Positions 9,250 through 19,656 of a stretch of 34,766 nt of DNA are shown piece after piece. A program made the translations under genes and the position numbers. The stretch lies in the NCBI GenBank assembly GCA_015654745.1, contig JAATGH010000051.1, positions 1 to 34,766 on the forward strand, read 5' to 3'. This DNA is from Enterobacterales bacterium. GTDB lineage: Bacteria > Pseudomonadota > Gammaproteobacteria > Enterobacterales > Enterobacteriaceae. The notes under the pieces are model-generated. The model ran no database searches, was not told the origin of the DNA, and worked only from the letters and a program-made list of their open reading frames with translations. Positions within the stretch are counted from its first letter, which is position 1; each line of letters begins with the position of its first letter.

Positions 9250-9560
9250 CGCCTAGGGTACCGTGCAAATAGGAAACTTAATACTATTGATAATTATTTC
9301 TATTTGCAATAGTGTGTAAAAAGTCCTTTTTCGGACCGCAAATGCGTTTATAACAGCGGCCAAAAAGGCGCTTGGCAACGTTGAATAACCCTATATTAAC
9401 ATGAGGTTAACATAAGGGTCAGCACCGCCTTCGTCGGGCTGTCCCCTCTCGGGGCGGCTCATAGTGTGACTTTCACAGACATTTTTACCGTTCCGGCGCG
9501 CTTCATCGCTTGCAAGGCGTGGCTTTAGGACCGGCAATTCTTTATTTTTTAAGGGATTCT
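9250..9560. promoter_or_regulatory. fes-fepA divergent regulatory region, Fur box and long leader
   Basis: A 311-bp gap between divergent genes. TGATAATTATTTCTA at 9288-9302 matches the 7-1-7 Fur pattern TGATAATNATTATCA well in the left half and partly in the right. The rest, on the fepA side, is an unusually long leader with two possible hairpins. One is at 9389-9418 (CCCTATATTAAC pairing imperfectly with GTTAACATAAGGG). The other is a GC hairpin around 9443-9454 (CCCC-TCTC-GGGG) that CCGCC/GGCGG may extend. The fepA ribosome binding site AAGGGA sits at 9551-9556. No small ORF of note was seen. Confidence 0.7.
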
Positions 9561-11819
9561 ATGAACATCAGGTTAGCGCATTACTCTTTCGCGACACTTA
9601 TTGGGCTGGGTTTAGGCACCCCTGCGCTCTCGTTGGCCGCCACCACCGACGATGGCAAACCGGCGACCACCGTCCCCGCCAAGGCCACCGGCGACACCAT
9701 GGTCGTTACCGCCGCGCAACAAAACCTACAGGCGCCGGGGGTCTCCACCATCAGCGCCGATGAGATCAAAAAACGCCCGCCGGCCCGCGATGTATCGGAA
9801 ATTATCCGTACCATGCCCGGCGTCAACCTCACCGGCAACTCGACCAGCGGCCAACGCGGCAACAACCGGCAGATTGATATCCGCGGCATGGGACCGGAGA
9901 ACACACTGGTATTGATTGACGGCCTGCCGGTCAGCAGCCGCAACTCGGTACGCCAAGGCTGGCGTGGGGAAAGGGATACCCGGGGCGACACTGCGTGGGT
10001 ACCGCCGGAGATGATTGAACGGATCGACGTGCTGCGCGGACCGGCCGCCGCCCGCTACGGCAACGGCGCCGCCGGCGGCGTGGTGAACATCATCACCAAA
10101 CGGGACGCCACCCAACAATGGCACGGCACTTGGAACACTTACCTGAATATGCCGCAACACGACGATGAAGGCGCCACCAAACGCACCAACTTCAGCCTGT
10201 CCGGCCCGCTAGGCGACGCATTCAGTTTCCGCCTGACCGGCGGTTACAGTAAAACCCAGGCCGACGCGCAGGATATCAACGCCGGACACCAGTCCCTACG
10301 CACCGGCACCTATGCCGACACCGTACCCGCCGGGCGCGAGGGAGTGATTGACAAAAATATCGATGCCCTGTTCCACTGGGATCTGGCGCCGCTGCAGTCA
10401 CTGGAATATGAAACCACCTACAGCCGCCAGGGCAACCTCTACGCCGGCGATACCCAGAACACCAATACCAGTACCCTGGTAAAAGATAACTATGGCAACG
10501 AGACCAACCGAATTTACCGGCAAACCCACGCCCTAACCTATCGCGGCACCTCGGATAGCGGCATCAGCACCATGGATTACCTACAATACGAACGCACCAA
10601 AAACACCCGACTAAACGAAGGGCTGGCCGGCGGCACCGAAGGCATCTTCGCCAACGATGATTACTCCACCATCGAACTCGACAGCCTTCTGGCGCACACG
10701 GAAATCAGCGTTCCCTTCCAACTGGGGGTTAACCAAACCGCCACCTTCGGCAGCGAGTGGAACCAGCAGAAAATGAAGGACCCATCCTCCAACACCCAAA
10801 CGATGCTGGGCGGCGCGATCCCCGGCCTCGCCAGCACCGGACGCAGCCCCTACTCCTCGGCGGATATTTTTTCACTGTTCGCCGATGACAATATCGAACT
10901 CACCGACAGCACCATGCTGGTGCCCGGCCTGCGTTTCGACCACCACTCCATCGTCGGCGACAACTGGAGCCCATCGCTAAACCTATCCCAAGGCCTCGGC
11001 GACGACTTCACGCTAAAAATGGGCATCGCCCGCGCCTACAAAGCGCCGAGCCTGTTCCAGACCAACCCAAACTACCTACTGTATAGCCGCGGCCAAGGCT
11101 GCGCCGCCAGCACCGGCGGCTGCTATCTAATGGGTAATAAAGACCTCGACGCGGAAACCAGCATCAACAAAGAGATCGGACTGGAGTTCAAACGCGACGG
11201 CTACCAGGCTGGCGTAACCTACTTCCGCAACGATTACCGCAATAAAATCGAAGCGGGATATCTCCCTTCCGGCGTATCGTCCACCGGCGCGGCGGATATC
11301 TACCGCTGGGAAAACGTACCCAAAGCCGTGGTACAGGGACTGGAAGGCACGCTGAATATCCCGATCAGCACCAACATCACGTTAAGCAATAACATCACCT
11401 ACATGCTGGAAAGCAAAAACAAGGAGACTGGTGATTACCTGTCGATCATTCCGCAATACACGCTGAACTCAACCCTAGGCTGGCAGGCAAGCCAAGACCT
11501 CTCGCTACAATCCACCCTGGCATGGTACGGTCGACAAAAACCGAAAAAATACAATTACAAGGGCGAACGCGTCACCGGCAGCGAAACCCATGAGGTCAGC
11601 CCCTACGCGGTTATCGGCCTGAGCGGCACCTATGACATGACCAAATACGCCAGCCTGACCCTCGGCATCGACAATCTGTTCGACAAACGCCAGTTCCGCG
11701 CCGGCAACGCCCAAACCACCGGCAACGCCACCACCAACGCCTACATGTACGGCGCCGGCGCCGCCACCTACAATGAACCGGGCCGAACCTTCTACCTCAG
11801 CCTAAACACCCACTTCTGA
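9561..11819 (+). CDS. fepA: FepA, outer-membrane ferric enterobactin receptor
   Basis: TonB-dependent gated porin that imports ferric enterobactin across the outer membrane. I start it at the ATG at 9561, after AAGGGA, giving 752 residues with a signal peptide ending near LSLA (residue 26). The frame is open upstream to 9510 but that extension spoils the signal sequence. The TonB box DTMVV is at 45-49, followed by the plug domain with QRGNNRQIDIRGMGPENT and LRGPAAARYGNGAAGG. A 22-strand barrel ends in NTHF with a terminal phenylalanine, as expected for an outer-membrane barrel. The gene is divergent from fes. Downstream lies the 104-bp repeat array instead of entD. Confidence 0.97.
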   Translation: MNIRLAHYSFATLIGLGLGTPALSLAATTDDGKPATTVPAKATGDTMVVTAAQQNLQAPGVSTISADEIKKRPPARDVSEIIRTMPGVNLTGNSTSGQRGNNRQIDIRGMGPENTLVLIDGLPVSSRNSVRQGWRGERDTRGDTAWVPPEMIERIDVLRGPAAARYGNGAAGGVVNIITKRDATQQWHGTWNTYLNMPQHDDEGATKRTNFSLSGPLGDAFSFRLTGGYSKTQADAQDINAGHQSLRTGTYADTVPAGREGVIDKNIDALFHWDLAPLQSLEYETTYSRQGNLYAGDTQNTNTSTLVKDNYGNETNRIYRQTHALTYRGTSDSGISTMDYLQYERTKNTRLNEGLAGGTEGIFANDDYSTIELDSLLAHTEISVPFQLGVNQTATFGSEWNQQKMKDPSSNTQTMLGGAIPGLASTGRSPYSSADIFSLFADDNIELTDSTMLVPGLRFDHHSIVGDNWSPSLNLSQGLGDDFTLKMGIARAYKAPSLFQTNPNYLLYSRGQGCAASTGGCYLMGNKDLDAETSINKEIGLEFKRDGYQAGVTYFRNDYRNKIEAGYLPSGVSSTGAADIYRWENVPKAVVQGLEGTLNIPISTNITLSNNITYMLESKNKETGDYLSIIPQYTLNSTLGWQASQDLSLQSTLAWYGRQKPKKYNYKGERVTGSETHEVSPYAVIGLSGTYDMTKYASLTLGIDNLFDKRQFRAGNAQTTGNATTNAYMYGAGAATYNEPGRTFYLSLNTHF

Positions 11820-11842
11820 GGCAAACCGGTTAAAGGGAAGGA

Positions 11843-12125
11843 CCCCATGGCGCGCTAAGCCCGCTGACGCCAACTTCGCAGCAGATCGTGTTAAAGGGAC
11901 AGCACGCCAATGGGGTCGAAACGGCCGTCTCCCGGCCACCAGAGCGCCCCATGGCGCGCTAAGCCCGCTGACGCCGACCTCGCAGCAGATCGTGTTAAAG
12001 GGACGGCACGCCAATGGGGTCGAAGCGGCCGTCTCCCGGCCGCCAGAGCGCCCCATGGCGCGCTAAGCCCGCTGACGCCGACCTCGCAGCAGATCGTGTT
12101 AAAGGGACGGAACGCCAATGGGATC
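11843..12125. repeat. Tandem 104-bp repeat array with internal hairpins
   Basis: The string CCCCATGGCGCGCTAAGC recurs at 11843, 11947 and 12051, exactly 104 bp apart, and the intervening sequence repeats with few changes. About 2.7 copies are present. The third stops near 12125, losing the hairpin half. Copies 1 and 2 carry a nested inverted repeat: an outer stem ATGGGG/CCCCAT (11910-11915 with 11947-11952; same in copy 2) and an inner stem GGCCG/CGGCC, extended to GCGGCCG/CGGCCGC in copy 2. The array lies between the converging ends of fepA and malT, a usual place for REP/BIME-type elements. No T-run follows, so these are not classic terminators. Short open frames through the repeats are not genes. 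Confidence 0.93.
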
Positions 12126-12134
12126 AATCGCCAA

Positions 12135-14849
12135 CTACACCGAATACCCAATCATCGTCAGCATTTTTTTCACCTGCAACACCGCATCCTGCCGCTGCTC
12201 GACCCCCAGCTTTTGATAAAGATTACGAATATGGGTTTTAATGGTAGTCGAAGCGACATCCAGCTCATCGGCAATCTGATTATTGCTGTAGCCCGAATAA
12301 ATCAACCCCAGTACCTGCCACTCACGCTGGGTCAAGGGACTGATGCGAATCAACTCCGGCACCTGGGGATGATGCAGTAACTGCTGGACGAACTCCTCAT
12401 CAAAATGGGCAAACTTATGCCGGTGATGAGCATTGATATCACGTAAAATGCGCCGGGTACGCTGCTGCTCCAGCTCTGGCAATATGCCCAGCTGGAGCAA
12501 TTGACGCAACTGGACCGCCATCGTTTCGCCTTCAATCACGAATTGGCTGATAAACCCAGTACGATTGGCTAACGCCAATGCCTCCATCAACACCCGCTGG
12601 GCCTCGTTTTTGCGCCCGGCATACCAATAAATCAAATTATTAAGCAACAGATTACGATTGAGATCGCTAACCAAATGCAACTGGCGGGCGTTATCGTTAA
12701 GCTCATCCAAAACGACCTCCGCCTCATCAAACTGACCGAGCAAAATCTGGGCACGGGCAATATTGCGCCACTGCCCCTGCAGAAAATGATTATCAACATT
12801 ATCCGGTTTTACCGTCTGGTTCAGCCAACGGGCCGCAGCCACGGCATCCCCCGTCAACTGCCAAAATAGAACCCGCGGATTATCGGCGTTGGTTACCCAA
12901 TCACTATGATAGTGAGCACCACTCATCAGATTTTCGCAACGATGCAGATGACTACGCGCATGGTCAAAATCACCACGCGCCAAGGCGATTTTGGCCAATA
13001 TCGCCAGGCACTGCAACTGCTGCTGCGGCTGGGCGCCAGCCAAGACTTTCAGGCCGTCGCTGGCGGCTTTCTCAGCCTCGTCAAGGCGCGACCAGGACCA
13101 AAGCAACTGCGCGCGCAGCCGCAGGAGGAACTCATGCATCGGCAACTGTTCCAGATGCTGATCCCCCACCAACTCAAACGCCTTATCCTGGATTTCATAC
13201 GCTACCTGCAGGTATCCCTGAGCGATCAAGATCTCGCTTTGCTGCAACAGCGCCCATAAGGCGTAATGATATACTCCATGCTGGCGCGCCATTTGCTCGG
13301 TTTGCTGCATCATGGCCAACGCCTTGTCCAACTGACCTTTACAATGAGCCACTTCACCGGTGACCGACGTGGCGACAATCCGCCCGTAATAATTCGACTC
13401 CGGCAATAAACCCAGCGCTTCAGCCGCCAAGGCCTCAGCCTCATCGGGCTGGTCGGTATTAATGGCCACCTGCGCCAGCAAGGCGTTGAACTCGGCCTGC
13501 AGCCGAGACGAAATCACCACTTTTCTCTTGGCCATCTCATCACGATCTTGCGCCATTAGCTGGGCGACTTCCGCACAGCGATGCTGGCTCTGGGCTAACC
13601 AGCCCTTAAGCAACACCAGGCGAGGACGCTGAATTAGTGCTTCGTAGGGCAATTTTTTTAAACAGCGATCCAGCAGCGCCAGCTCGCCGTGATAAAACAG
13701 CCCCCAGCCGTTTTCCAACAAGATCTGGCAGATCATGTCCTGATCCCCTGCCTCCATCGCGTGGTGGATAGCCTCGGTAGGATATCCCAACGCAAGCCAG
13801 CCGGCCGCGGCATTGTGGTGGATCTCGGGCAGTTCGGCCGCCAGCTCCCACTGACAGCGCTGGCGCAGAAAATTGGCGAATAACGGATGAAAGCGGAACC
13901 ACTCGCCGCTGTCGTCCATACGCTGAATAAACAGTCCCTGATGCTCGGTCTGCTCAAGCCGTTGTTGACCGTTCTCCTCGCCCGTCAAGCGGTCGATCAA
14001 TACATCGTTCATCGAGTGCAGGAGGGAACAACGTAACAGAAAGCGCCGGGTAGCCCCATCAACCCGATCGAGCACCTCGTCCACCAAATAATCGGATAAA
14101 TGACTGGCATTAATGCCCGACAGCCGTTGGGCGGTTTTGCTCGCCGGCGTGTCGGACTGACGGGTTGACAGCACAATCAGTTGTAGCGCCGTCGCCCAGC
14201 CCGCAACCTCATCACACAACCGATAACTATCCTGGGCTTCAATGGGGATATCGAGACGGCAATCAAAAAATAATTTTGCTTCGTCATGCGTAAAAGCCAG
14301 CTGCTGGCTACCAATTTCCAACAGTTGATCACGCACCCGCAAATTGGCGATGCCCAGCGACGGCAAGTTGCGTGACAGCAAAATCAGCTTCAGATTATCA
14401 GGCTGGTGGCGCAATAGACCACGCATGGCATCGTGGATTATCGTATTGCTAATAAGATGGTAGTCGTCGATCACGACAAACAGCGGGGTAGCCCAGTCGG
14501 CCAAATCGACCGACAGTTGCGCAAACAAAGTACTCAGACTGGCATATTGATGCTTTTGCGCCAATGCCTCGCTGCGCAGACAATGACCGCCCGTTGCCTG
14601 CTGAATCGCCGCCACCAGGTAATTAGCGAACTGCTCCGGCTCATTGTCGCTTTCATCAAGCGAATACCAGCCTAAATCCTCCCTGGCCGCCGCCCACTGC
14701 GCCACCAGCGTGGTCTTGCCGTAACCGGCGGGGCTGGCGATAAGCGCCAAACGGTAATTTGCCGCAGCGGAAAGCCGGTCTAACAAACGCTGGCGCAATA
14801 TGGAATGTTGCAGCCTCGCTGGCCGCCTGAGTTTCGATGGAATCAACAT
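12135..14849 (-). CDS. malT: MalT, maltotriose-dependent activator of the mal regulon
   Basis: ATP- and maltotriose-dependent transcription activator (STAND/LuxR-type) of all mal operons. The 904-residue product, near the 901 of E. coli, starts [13 protein letters not shown] and has Walker [10 protein letters not shown] at 39-47, VVIDDYH as Walker B, a long helical sensor domain with [19 protein letters not shown], and a C-terminal LuxR helix-turn-helix ([14 protein letters not shown] ... [16 protein letters not shown]). It is divergent from malPQ, as in the E. coli malA locus. In E. coli malT is CRP-controlled. A half-convincing CRP site lies in the intergenic region. The stop abuts the 104-bp repeats. 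Confidence 0.97.
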   Translation of the reverse strand: MLIPSKLRRPARLQHSILRQRLLDRLSAAANYRLALIASPAGYGKTTLVAQWAAAREDLGWYSLDESDNEPEQFANYLVAAIQQATGGHCLRSEALAQKHQYASLSTLFAQLSVDLADWATPLFVVIDDYHLISNTIIHDAMRGLLRHQPDNLKLILLSRNLPSLGIANLRVRDQLLEIGSQQLAFTHDEAKLFFDCRLDIPIEAQDSYRLCDEVAGWATALQLIVLSTRQSDTPASKTAQRLSGINASHLSDYLVDEVLDRVDGATRRFLLRCSLLHSMNDVLIDRLTGEENGQQRLEQTEHQGLFIQRMDDSGEWFRFHPLFANFLRQRCQWELAAELPEIHHNAAAGWLALGYPTEAIHHAMEAGDQDMICQILLENGWGLFYHGELALLDRCLKKLPYEALIQRPRLVLLKGWLAQSQHRCAEVAQLMAQDRDEMAKRKVVISSRLQAEFNALLAQVAINTDQPDEAEALAAEALGLLPESNYYGRIVATSVTGEVAHCKGQLDKALAMMQQTEQMARQHGVYHYALWALLQQSEILIAQGYLQVAYEIQDKAFELVGDQHLEQLPMHEFLLRLRAQLLWSWSRLDEAEKAASDGLKVLAGAQPQQQLQCLAILAKIALARGDFDHARSHLHRCENLMSGAHYHSDWVTNADNPRVLFWQLTGDAVAAARWLNQTVKPDNVDNHFLQGQWRNIARAQILLGQFDEAEVVLDELNDNARQLHLVSDLNRNLLLNNLIYWYAGRKNEAQRVLMEALALANRTGFISQFVIEGETMAVQLRQLLQLGILPELEQQRTRRILRDINAHHRHKFAHFDEEFVQQLLHHPQVPELIRISPLTQREWQVLGLIYSGYSNNQIADELDVASTTIKTHIRNLYQKLGVEQRQDAVLQVKKMLTMIGYSV

Positions 14850-15092
14850 TTTTTATTTCCCCGAGGGTTCGAAACAGCGGTCAGGATTTGCGGTTACTTC
14901 TTGTAACGATATTGTAATTATTTATTGCTCAAGGTTATCCATTTTCCTTGCCGGTAAATTGCTCCCTGTCACAAATTTTTACTACGCCTTGCTGCTCCTC
15001 CTCATTTCCCTGCGCACAGGAGGATGAGAAACGCCCATTCCATCGTCATGATACCTGCCGACCCTTATTTTTCAGACAAACAAGAGAATATG
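14850..15092. promoter_or_regulatory. malT-malP intergenic region with MalT-box-like sites
   Basis: GGAGGATGAG at 15019-15028 contains the GGATGAG core of the MalT box (consensus GGGGAKGAGG), and the same ten bases recur between malE and malK. An inverted GGAGGA core (TCCTCC at 14996-15001) lies 18 bp upstream. ATTGCTCCCTGTCACA at 14958-14973 has a good right CRP half-site (TCACA) and a weak left half, and could serve malT. The ribosome binding site of malP (AAGAGA) is just before 15090. The two MalT-like cores would activate malPQ. Confidence 0.65.
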
Positions 15093-17504
15093 ATGCCAGT
15101 ACAATCCCTTAGCAGCTCGCAGTTCGACGCCGCCCTTACCTACCAGTGGCGGCAGGCAGGTTTCGGCGACCCTCGGCAGATGACCGCGTACCAATGGTGG
15201 CAAGCGGTTTGTCGAGCGGTGTCCAGCGTTTTTCCGCTCCAGGAAACAGGCGATCCAAGCCATAGCCTGCGACGGGTAAATTATATTTCAATGGAGTTCC
15301 TGCTCGGCAGGCTGACCGCGAATAATTTGATTAATCTGGGGTGGTACGGCGTGGTTGAACAGGCCCTCGACCGCTACGATGTTAAACTTGGCGATATCCT
15401 TGAGCAGGAAATCGATCCCGGGCTGGGCAACGGCGGCCTCGGTCGGCTGGCCGCCTGCTTTCTGGATTCTATGGCCACCGTCGGCCAGCCCGCTATCGGT
15501 TATGGCCTCAATTACCAATTTGGACTGTTTCGCCAGTCGTTTAACGAACACCAGCAACGCGAAGCGCCGGATAACTGGCGACGCGATGACTATCCCTGGC
15601 TGCGTCGACATGAGGAACGACAGATCGAGGTGGGTTTCGGCGGCAAGCTTTTCACGCATCCCGACGGCCGTGAAGAATGGCAACCGGCGTTTCGGCTCAC
15701 GGGCGATGCCTGGGACCTGCCGGTGTGTGGCTATGGCAACGGCGTAGTGCAAATTTTACGGTTATGGCAAGCTGGACATGAACAGCCGTTTGATTTAGCC
15801 GCGTTTAACGCGGGTAAATACCTGCGCGCGGAACGGCAAGGCGTCGAGGCCGGAGCGCTGACCAAGGTACTTTATCCCAATGATAACCACCCAGCGGGCA
15901 AACGGCTGCGGCTGATGCAGCAGTATTTTCAGTGCGCCTGTTCCATCGCGGATATTCTGCGCCGCCATCTGGGGGCGGGTCGTACGCTGGCGAGCCTGCC
16001 GGACTTCGAGGTTATCCAGCTTAACGATACCCACCCGAGCATCGCCATCGTTGAATTATTACGTATCCTGCTTGATGAACATGGCCTGGACTGGGAGAAC
16101 GCCTGGGCCATCACCGCCAATACCTTTGCCTATACCAACCATACGTTGATGCCGGAGGCATTGGAGCGTTGGAATGAACGTCTGATGCGCAGCCTGCTGC
16201 CACGCCATTTCGCGCTTATTCGCCAAATTGACGCACGCTTCCGTCCCCAGGTGGAACGCCTATGGCCGGGCAATCCGGCAATCTGGCGCAAACTGGCGAT
16301 CAATGCCGATAAGCACGTGCGTATGGCCAATCTGTGCGTGATCGGCGGTTTTGCCGTGAACGGCGTGGCGGAGCTGCATTCTCGCTTGGTTACCGAGGAT
16401 TTATTCCCGGAATATTACCGGCTGTGGCCGAAAAAATTCCATAATGTCACCAACGGTATAACCCCCCGGCGCTGGCTCAGGCAATGCAACCCCGGGCTGT
16501 CGGCGCTTATCGATCGTACTTTGGGGGCGAGCTGGATCACCGATCTGGACGCACTACAGCGGCTGGCGCCTTACGCCGACGATGCGCAGTTCCGCGCAGA
16601 ATATCAGCAAATCAAACTAGACAATAAACGGCGCCTGGTCGCTTACATCCAACGGGTATGCGGCATCACCCTCAATCCCGATGCCATGTTCGATATGCAA
16701 ATCAAACGCCTGCATGAATATAAACGCCAGCATCTCAAACTGCTGCATATTTTATGGTGCTACCGGCGGCTGATCGCCAACCCCCAGCGAACATATGTAC
16801 CGCGGGTATTTTTATTCGGCGGCAAGGCCGCGCCAGGTTATCACCTGGCCAAGAATATTATTTGCGCCATCAACTGCGTGGCGGAACACATCAATCACGA
16901 TCCGCGGGTTGCCGATCGGCTAAAAGTAGTTTTTATTCCCGACTATCGCGTCTCGGTGGCGGAACTGATGATCCCGGCCGCCGATCTGTCTGAACAGATT
17001 TCCACCGCAGGCACCGAAGCGTCGGGTACCGGCAATATGAAACTGGCACTGAACGGGGCGCTGACCATTGGCACGCTGGACGGCGCCAACGTTGAAATCG
17101 CCGAACAGATCGGAGAGGAAAATCTGTTTTTGTTCGGCCTGAACGTACAGGAGGTGAAAGCGTTGCAGGCTGACGGCTATGATCCTCTGGTATGGCGCCA
17201 GAACAGCGCCTCAATTGACAGCTTGCTAACGAGCCTTGCCGGCGGCGCCTATAGCGATGGCGATACGCAGGCGTTCGCCCCTCTGCTGAACAGCCTTGGC
17301 GCCGGAGGCGATCCCTATTTGGTACTGGCGGATTTTGATGACTATTGCGCGGCGCAGGACCGCGCCGATGCGCTCTATCCCGACCGGGACGCCTGGACCC
17401 GGTCGGCAATACTCACGACCGCGCGGGTGGGGATGTTCAGCTCAGATCGCGCCATTCGCGATTACCAACAGCGCATCTGGCAAGCGCCGCGCCAGGGGGA
17501 ATAA
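15093..17504 (+). CDS. malP: MalP, maltodextrin phosphorylase
   Basis: Cytoplasmic PLP-dependent alpha-glucan phosphorylase that removes glucose-1-phosphate from maltodextrins. The 803-residue protein (E. coli: 797) contains [20 protein letters not shown]-type [31 protein letters not shown]-like and [14 protein letters not shown] blocks. The PLP-lysine segment is [14 protein letters not shown]. The frame is open from 15024, but that start lies inside the MalT box. ATG ATG at 15090/15093 follow AAGAGA, and 15093 has the better spacing and gives an N-terminus like E. coli. The stop overlaps malQ (TAATG), so the pair is cotranscribed and MalT-activated. Confidence 0.95.
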   Translation: MPVQSLSSSQFDAALTYQWRQAGFGDPRQMTAYQWWQAVCRAVSSVFPLQETGDPSHSLRRVNYISMEFLLGRLTANNLINLGWYGVVEQALDRYDVKLGDILEQEIDPGLGNGGLGRLAACFLDSMATVGQPAIGYGLNYQFGLFRQSFNEHQQREAPDNWRRDDYPWLRRHEERQIEVGFGGKLFTHPDGREEWQPAFRLTGDAWDLPVCGYGNGVVQILRLWQAGHEQPFDLAAFNAGKYLRAERQGVEAGALTKVLYPNDNHPAGKRLRLMQQYFQCACSIADILRRHLGAGRTLASLPDFEVIQLNDTHPSIAIVELLRILLDEHGLDWENAWAITANTFAYTNHTLMPEALERWNERLMRSLLPRHFALIRQIDARFRPQVERLWPGNPAIWRKLAINADKHVRMANLCVIGGFAVNGVAELHSRLVTEDLFPEYYRLWPKKFHNVTNGITPRRWLRQCNPGLSALIDRTLGASWITDLDALQRLAPYADDAQFRAEYQQIKLDNKRRLVAYIQRVCGITLNPDAMFDMQIKRLHEYKRQHLKLLHILWCYRRLIANPQRTYVPRVFLFGGKAAPGYHLAKNIICAINCVAEHINHDPRVADRLKVVFIPDYRVSVAELMIPAADLSEQISTAGTEASGTGNMKLALNGALTIGTLDGANVEIAEQIGEENLFLFGLNVQEVKALQADGYDPLVWRQNSASIDSLLTSLAGGAYSDGDTQAFAPLLNSLGAGGDPYLVLADFDDYCAAQDRADALYPDRDAWTRSAILTTARVGMFSSDRAIRDYQQRIWQAPRQGE

Positions 17505-19594
17505 TGGAACCGTTGTCATTAGAGCAAATCTCGGCCCAGGCCGGTATCGCCAATGAATATATCAACGCCCAGGGCCAGCGGCAAACCATCTCGGCGCAAA
17601 CCAAACACCGGTTACTCGACGCCATGGGGCGTCAGCTCGGCCCCGTCGTCGCGCCCACGCCGGCGTTACCCCCCGTGGCGGTCTGGCGCAGCGATGAGCC
17701 GGCTACGCTGACGCCTGGCGGCCAAGGCGTCGGCATCTGGCAATTATCGACCGAACAAGGATCCGTCCTGAGTGGCCGCGTGCGCGCCGGAACGCCGTTG
17801 CGGTTTCCCCGCACCTTAAGCTGCGGCTACCATAGGCTGACCTTGAACCAGGGAGGACAGGAGTGGGTATGCTTGGTCATCATCGCGCCTTCACGCTGCT
17901 ACCAGCCGCCGGCGCTGCTGGCGGGGAAAAGACTGTGGGGCGCCAGCATCCAGCTTTACACCTTGCGCTCGGCGACCAATTGGGGTATCGGCGACACCGG
18001 CGACCTGAAAAAAATCATTCGTGAAGTCGCCCAGCGCGGCGGAGCGTTTGTCGGTCTTAATCCGATCCATGCCCTATATCCGGCCATGCCGGCAAACGCC
18101 AGTCCTTATAGCCCATCGTCGCGGCGCTGGCTGAATACGCTCTATATCGATATCAATAGCGTGGAAGATTTCCACCTTAGCCAGGCGGCACGGCAGTGGT
18201 GGGAACACGCGGAAGTACAACGATCGCTGGCGGAGGCACGCTCCGCCGCACAGGTGGATTATCTCCGGGTCAGCGCGCTAAAAATCACCGCGCTGCGGTT
18301 CGGCTGGCAACAGTTCAGACTGCGGGCGGAGCAGGATCCACAGCGGCTAGCGTTCGCCGCATTTGTGCGGGGCGGCGGCGACAGCCTGCGCCATCAGGCG
18401 GAATTCGACGCGGTGCATGAAGTCCTGGTGCACCGGGATCGGTCCTATTGGGGCTGGCAAGTTTGGCCGGAGGAGTATCGCGATATCCATGGCGCGGCAA
18501 TGGCGCGGTTCCGCCGGACGCATGACCAGGAGATCACGTTTTATCTTTGGCTGCAGTGGCTGGCCGATCGCCAGTTCGCCGACTGTTACGATTTATGCCG
18601 CGCGCTGGACATGCCCATCGGATTGTACCGTGATTTAGCCGTTGGCGTCAGCGACGGCGGCGCGGAAACCTGGGGCGACCCGGCCCTGTTCTGCCTGGGC
18701 GCATCCGTGGGCGCGCCGCCGGACGTGCTCGGCCCGCAGGGGCAAGACTGGGGCCTGGCCCCCATGGATCCGCTGGTGATGACAGAACGCGGCTATCAGC
18801 CGTTTATCGATTTACTGCGATCGAATATGCGGGGCTGCGGCGCGCTGCGCATCGATCATGTGATGTCGTTACTACGCCTGTGGTGGATACCGCGCGGCGA
18901 CACGGCCGCACAAGGTGCCTATGTCCAATACCCACTGGAGCACCTGCTGGCCATCTTATCATTGGAAAGCCAGCGCCATCGCTGCATGGTGATCGGTGAA
19001 GATTTGGGCACTGTCCCGGATGAAATCCGCGACCAACTGCGCGCCTACGGCATTTATTCCTATAAGGTATTATTCTTCCAGCAAAATACTCGACACGAAT
19101 TTTTTGCGCCCAACCAGTATGAACGTCAGTCGATGGCCACCGCCACCACTCATGATCTACCCACGCTTCGCGGTTACTGGAGCGCCGGCGATTTACTATT
19201 GGGGCAAAAGCTCGGCTTATATCCCGACACGGAAGTATTGCGCTTTCTGCATGAAGACCGCCAACGCTCACGCCAGGGGCTACTCAACGCCCTGCACCGC
19301 CACGGCAGCCTGCCCAAACGCCCCTCCCTTCGCGCCAAAACCCTCAAGATGTCGCCGCCGCTTAACCGTGCCATGCACCGCTATCTGGCCGACAGCGCCA
19401 GCGCCTTACTGGGGTTGCAACCTGAGGACTGGCTGGATATCGCCACGCCGGTCAACGTGCCGGGTACCAGCGATGGGTATCCTAACTGGCGCCGCAAGCT
19501 GACGCGTAGCCTGGAGGAGATATTCGCCGATCCTGGGATTAACCGCTTATTGGGTGATATCAACCGGCGCCGAAGTCAAGGATACATCAGCTAG
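17504..19594 (+). CDS. malQ: MalQ, 4-alpha-glucanotransferase (amylomaltase)
   Basis: Cytoplasmic GH77 enzyme that rearranges maltose and short dextrins into longer chains, releasing glucose and feeding MalP. The 696-residue product (E. coli: 694) has GALRIDHVMSL with the nucleophilic Asp, VIGEDLGTVP with the acid/base Glu, and ATTHDLPTLRGYW with the third carboxylate, plus the ALYPAMPANASPYSPSSRRW loop. The ATG at 17504 overlaps the malP stop and follows CCAGGGGGA. The longer open frame from 17345 is only run-through of malP in another frame. No plus-strand terminator is obvious. The hairpin at 19605-19625 has its T-run on the minus strand and serves malG. Confidence 0.97.
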   Translation: MEPLSLEQISAQAGIANEYINAQGQRQTISAQTKHRLLDAMGRQLGPVVAPTPALPPVAVWRSDEPATLTPGGQGVGIWQLSTEQGSVLSGRVRAGTPLRFPRTLSCGYHRLTLNQGGQEWVCLVIIAPSRCYQPPALLAGKRLWGASIQLYTLRSATNWGIGDTGDLKKIIREVAQRGGAFVGLNPIHALYPAMPANASPYSPSSRRWLNTLYIDINSVEDFHLSQAARQWWEHAEVQRSLAEARSAAQVDYLRVSALKITALRFGWQQFRLRAEQDPQRLAFAAFVRGGGDSLRHQAEFDAVHEVLVHRDRSYWGWQVWPEEYRDIHGAAMARFRRTHDQEITFYLWLQWLADRQFADCYDLCRALDMPIGLYRDLAVGVSDGGAETWGDPALFCLGASVGAPPDVLGPQGQDWGLAPMDPLVMTERGYQPFIDLLRSNMRGCGALRIDHVMSLLRLWWIPRGDTAAQGAYVQYPLEHLLAILSLESQRHRCMVIGEDLGTVPDEIRDQLRAYGIYSYKVLFFQQNTRHEFFAPNQYERQSMATATTHDLPTLRGYWSAGDLLLGQKLGLYPDTEVLRFLHEDRQRSRQGLLNALHRHGSLPKRPSLRAKTLKMSPPLNRAMHRYLADSASALLGLQPEDWLDIATPVNVPGTSDGYPNWRRKLTRSLEEIFADPGINRLLGDINRRRSQGYIS

Positions 19595-19597
19595 GAT

Positions 19598-19625
19598 AAA
19601 AAAATTGGCGACATCACGTCGCCAA
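19598..19625 (-). terminator. Intrinsic terminator after malG
   Basis: Perfect 8-bp stem TTGGCGAC (19605-19612) and GTCGCCAA (19618-19625) around a 5-base loop. On the minus strand it is followed by a run of seven T (A-run at 19598-19604). It ends the malEFG transcript and lies in the 62-bp gap facing malQ. Confidence 0.9.
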
Positions 19626-19656
19626 AGACACAGGACACCATCACAACAGCAGCGGC

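Noticed and set aside
11802-12151. Two minus-strand open frames with repeated peptides in the fepA-malT gap
   Set aside because: They are translations of the 104-bp DNA repeat. The unit is not a multiple of three, so the peptide changes frame between copies, and no start signals are seen.
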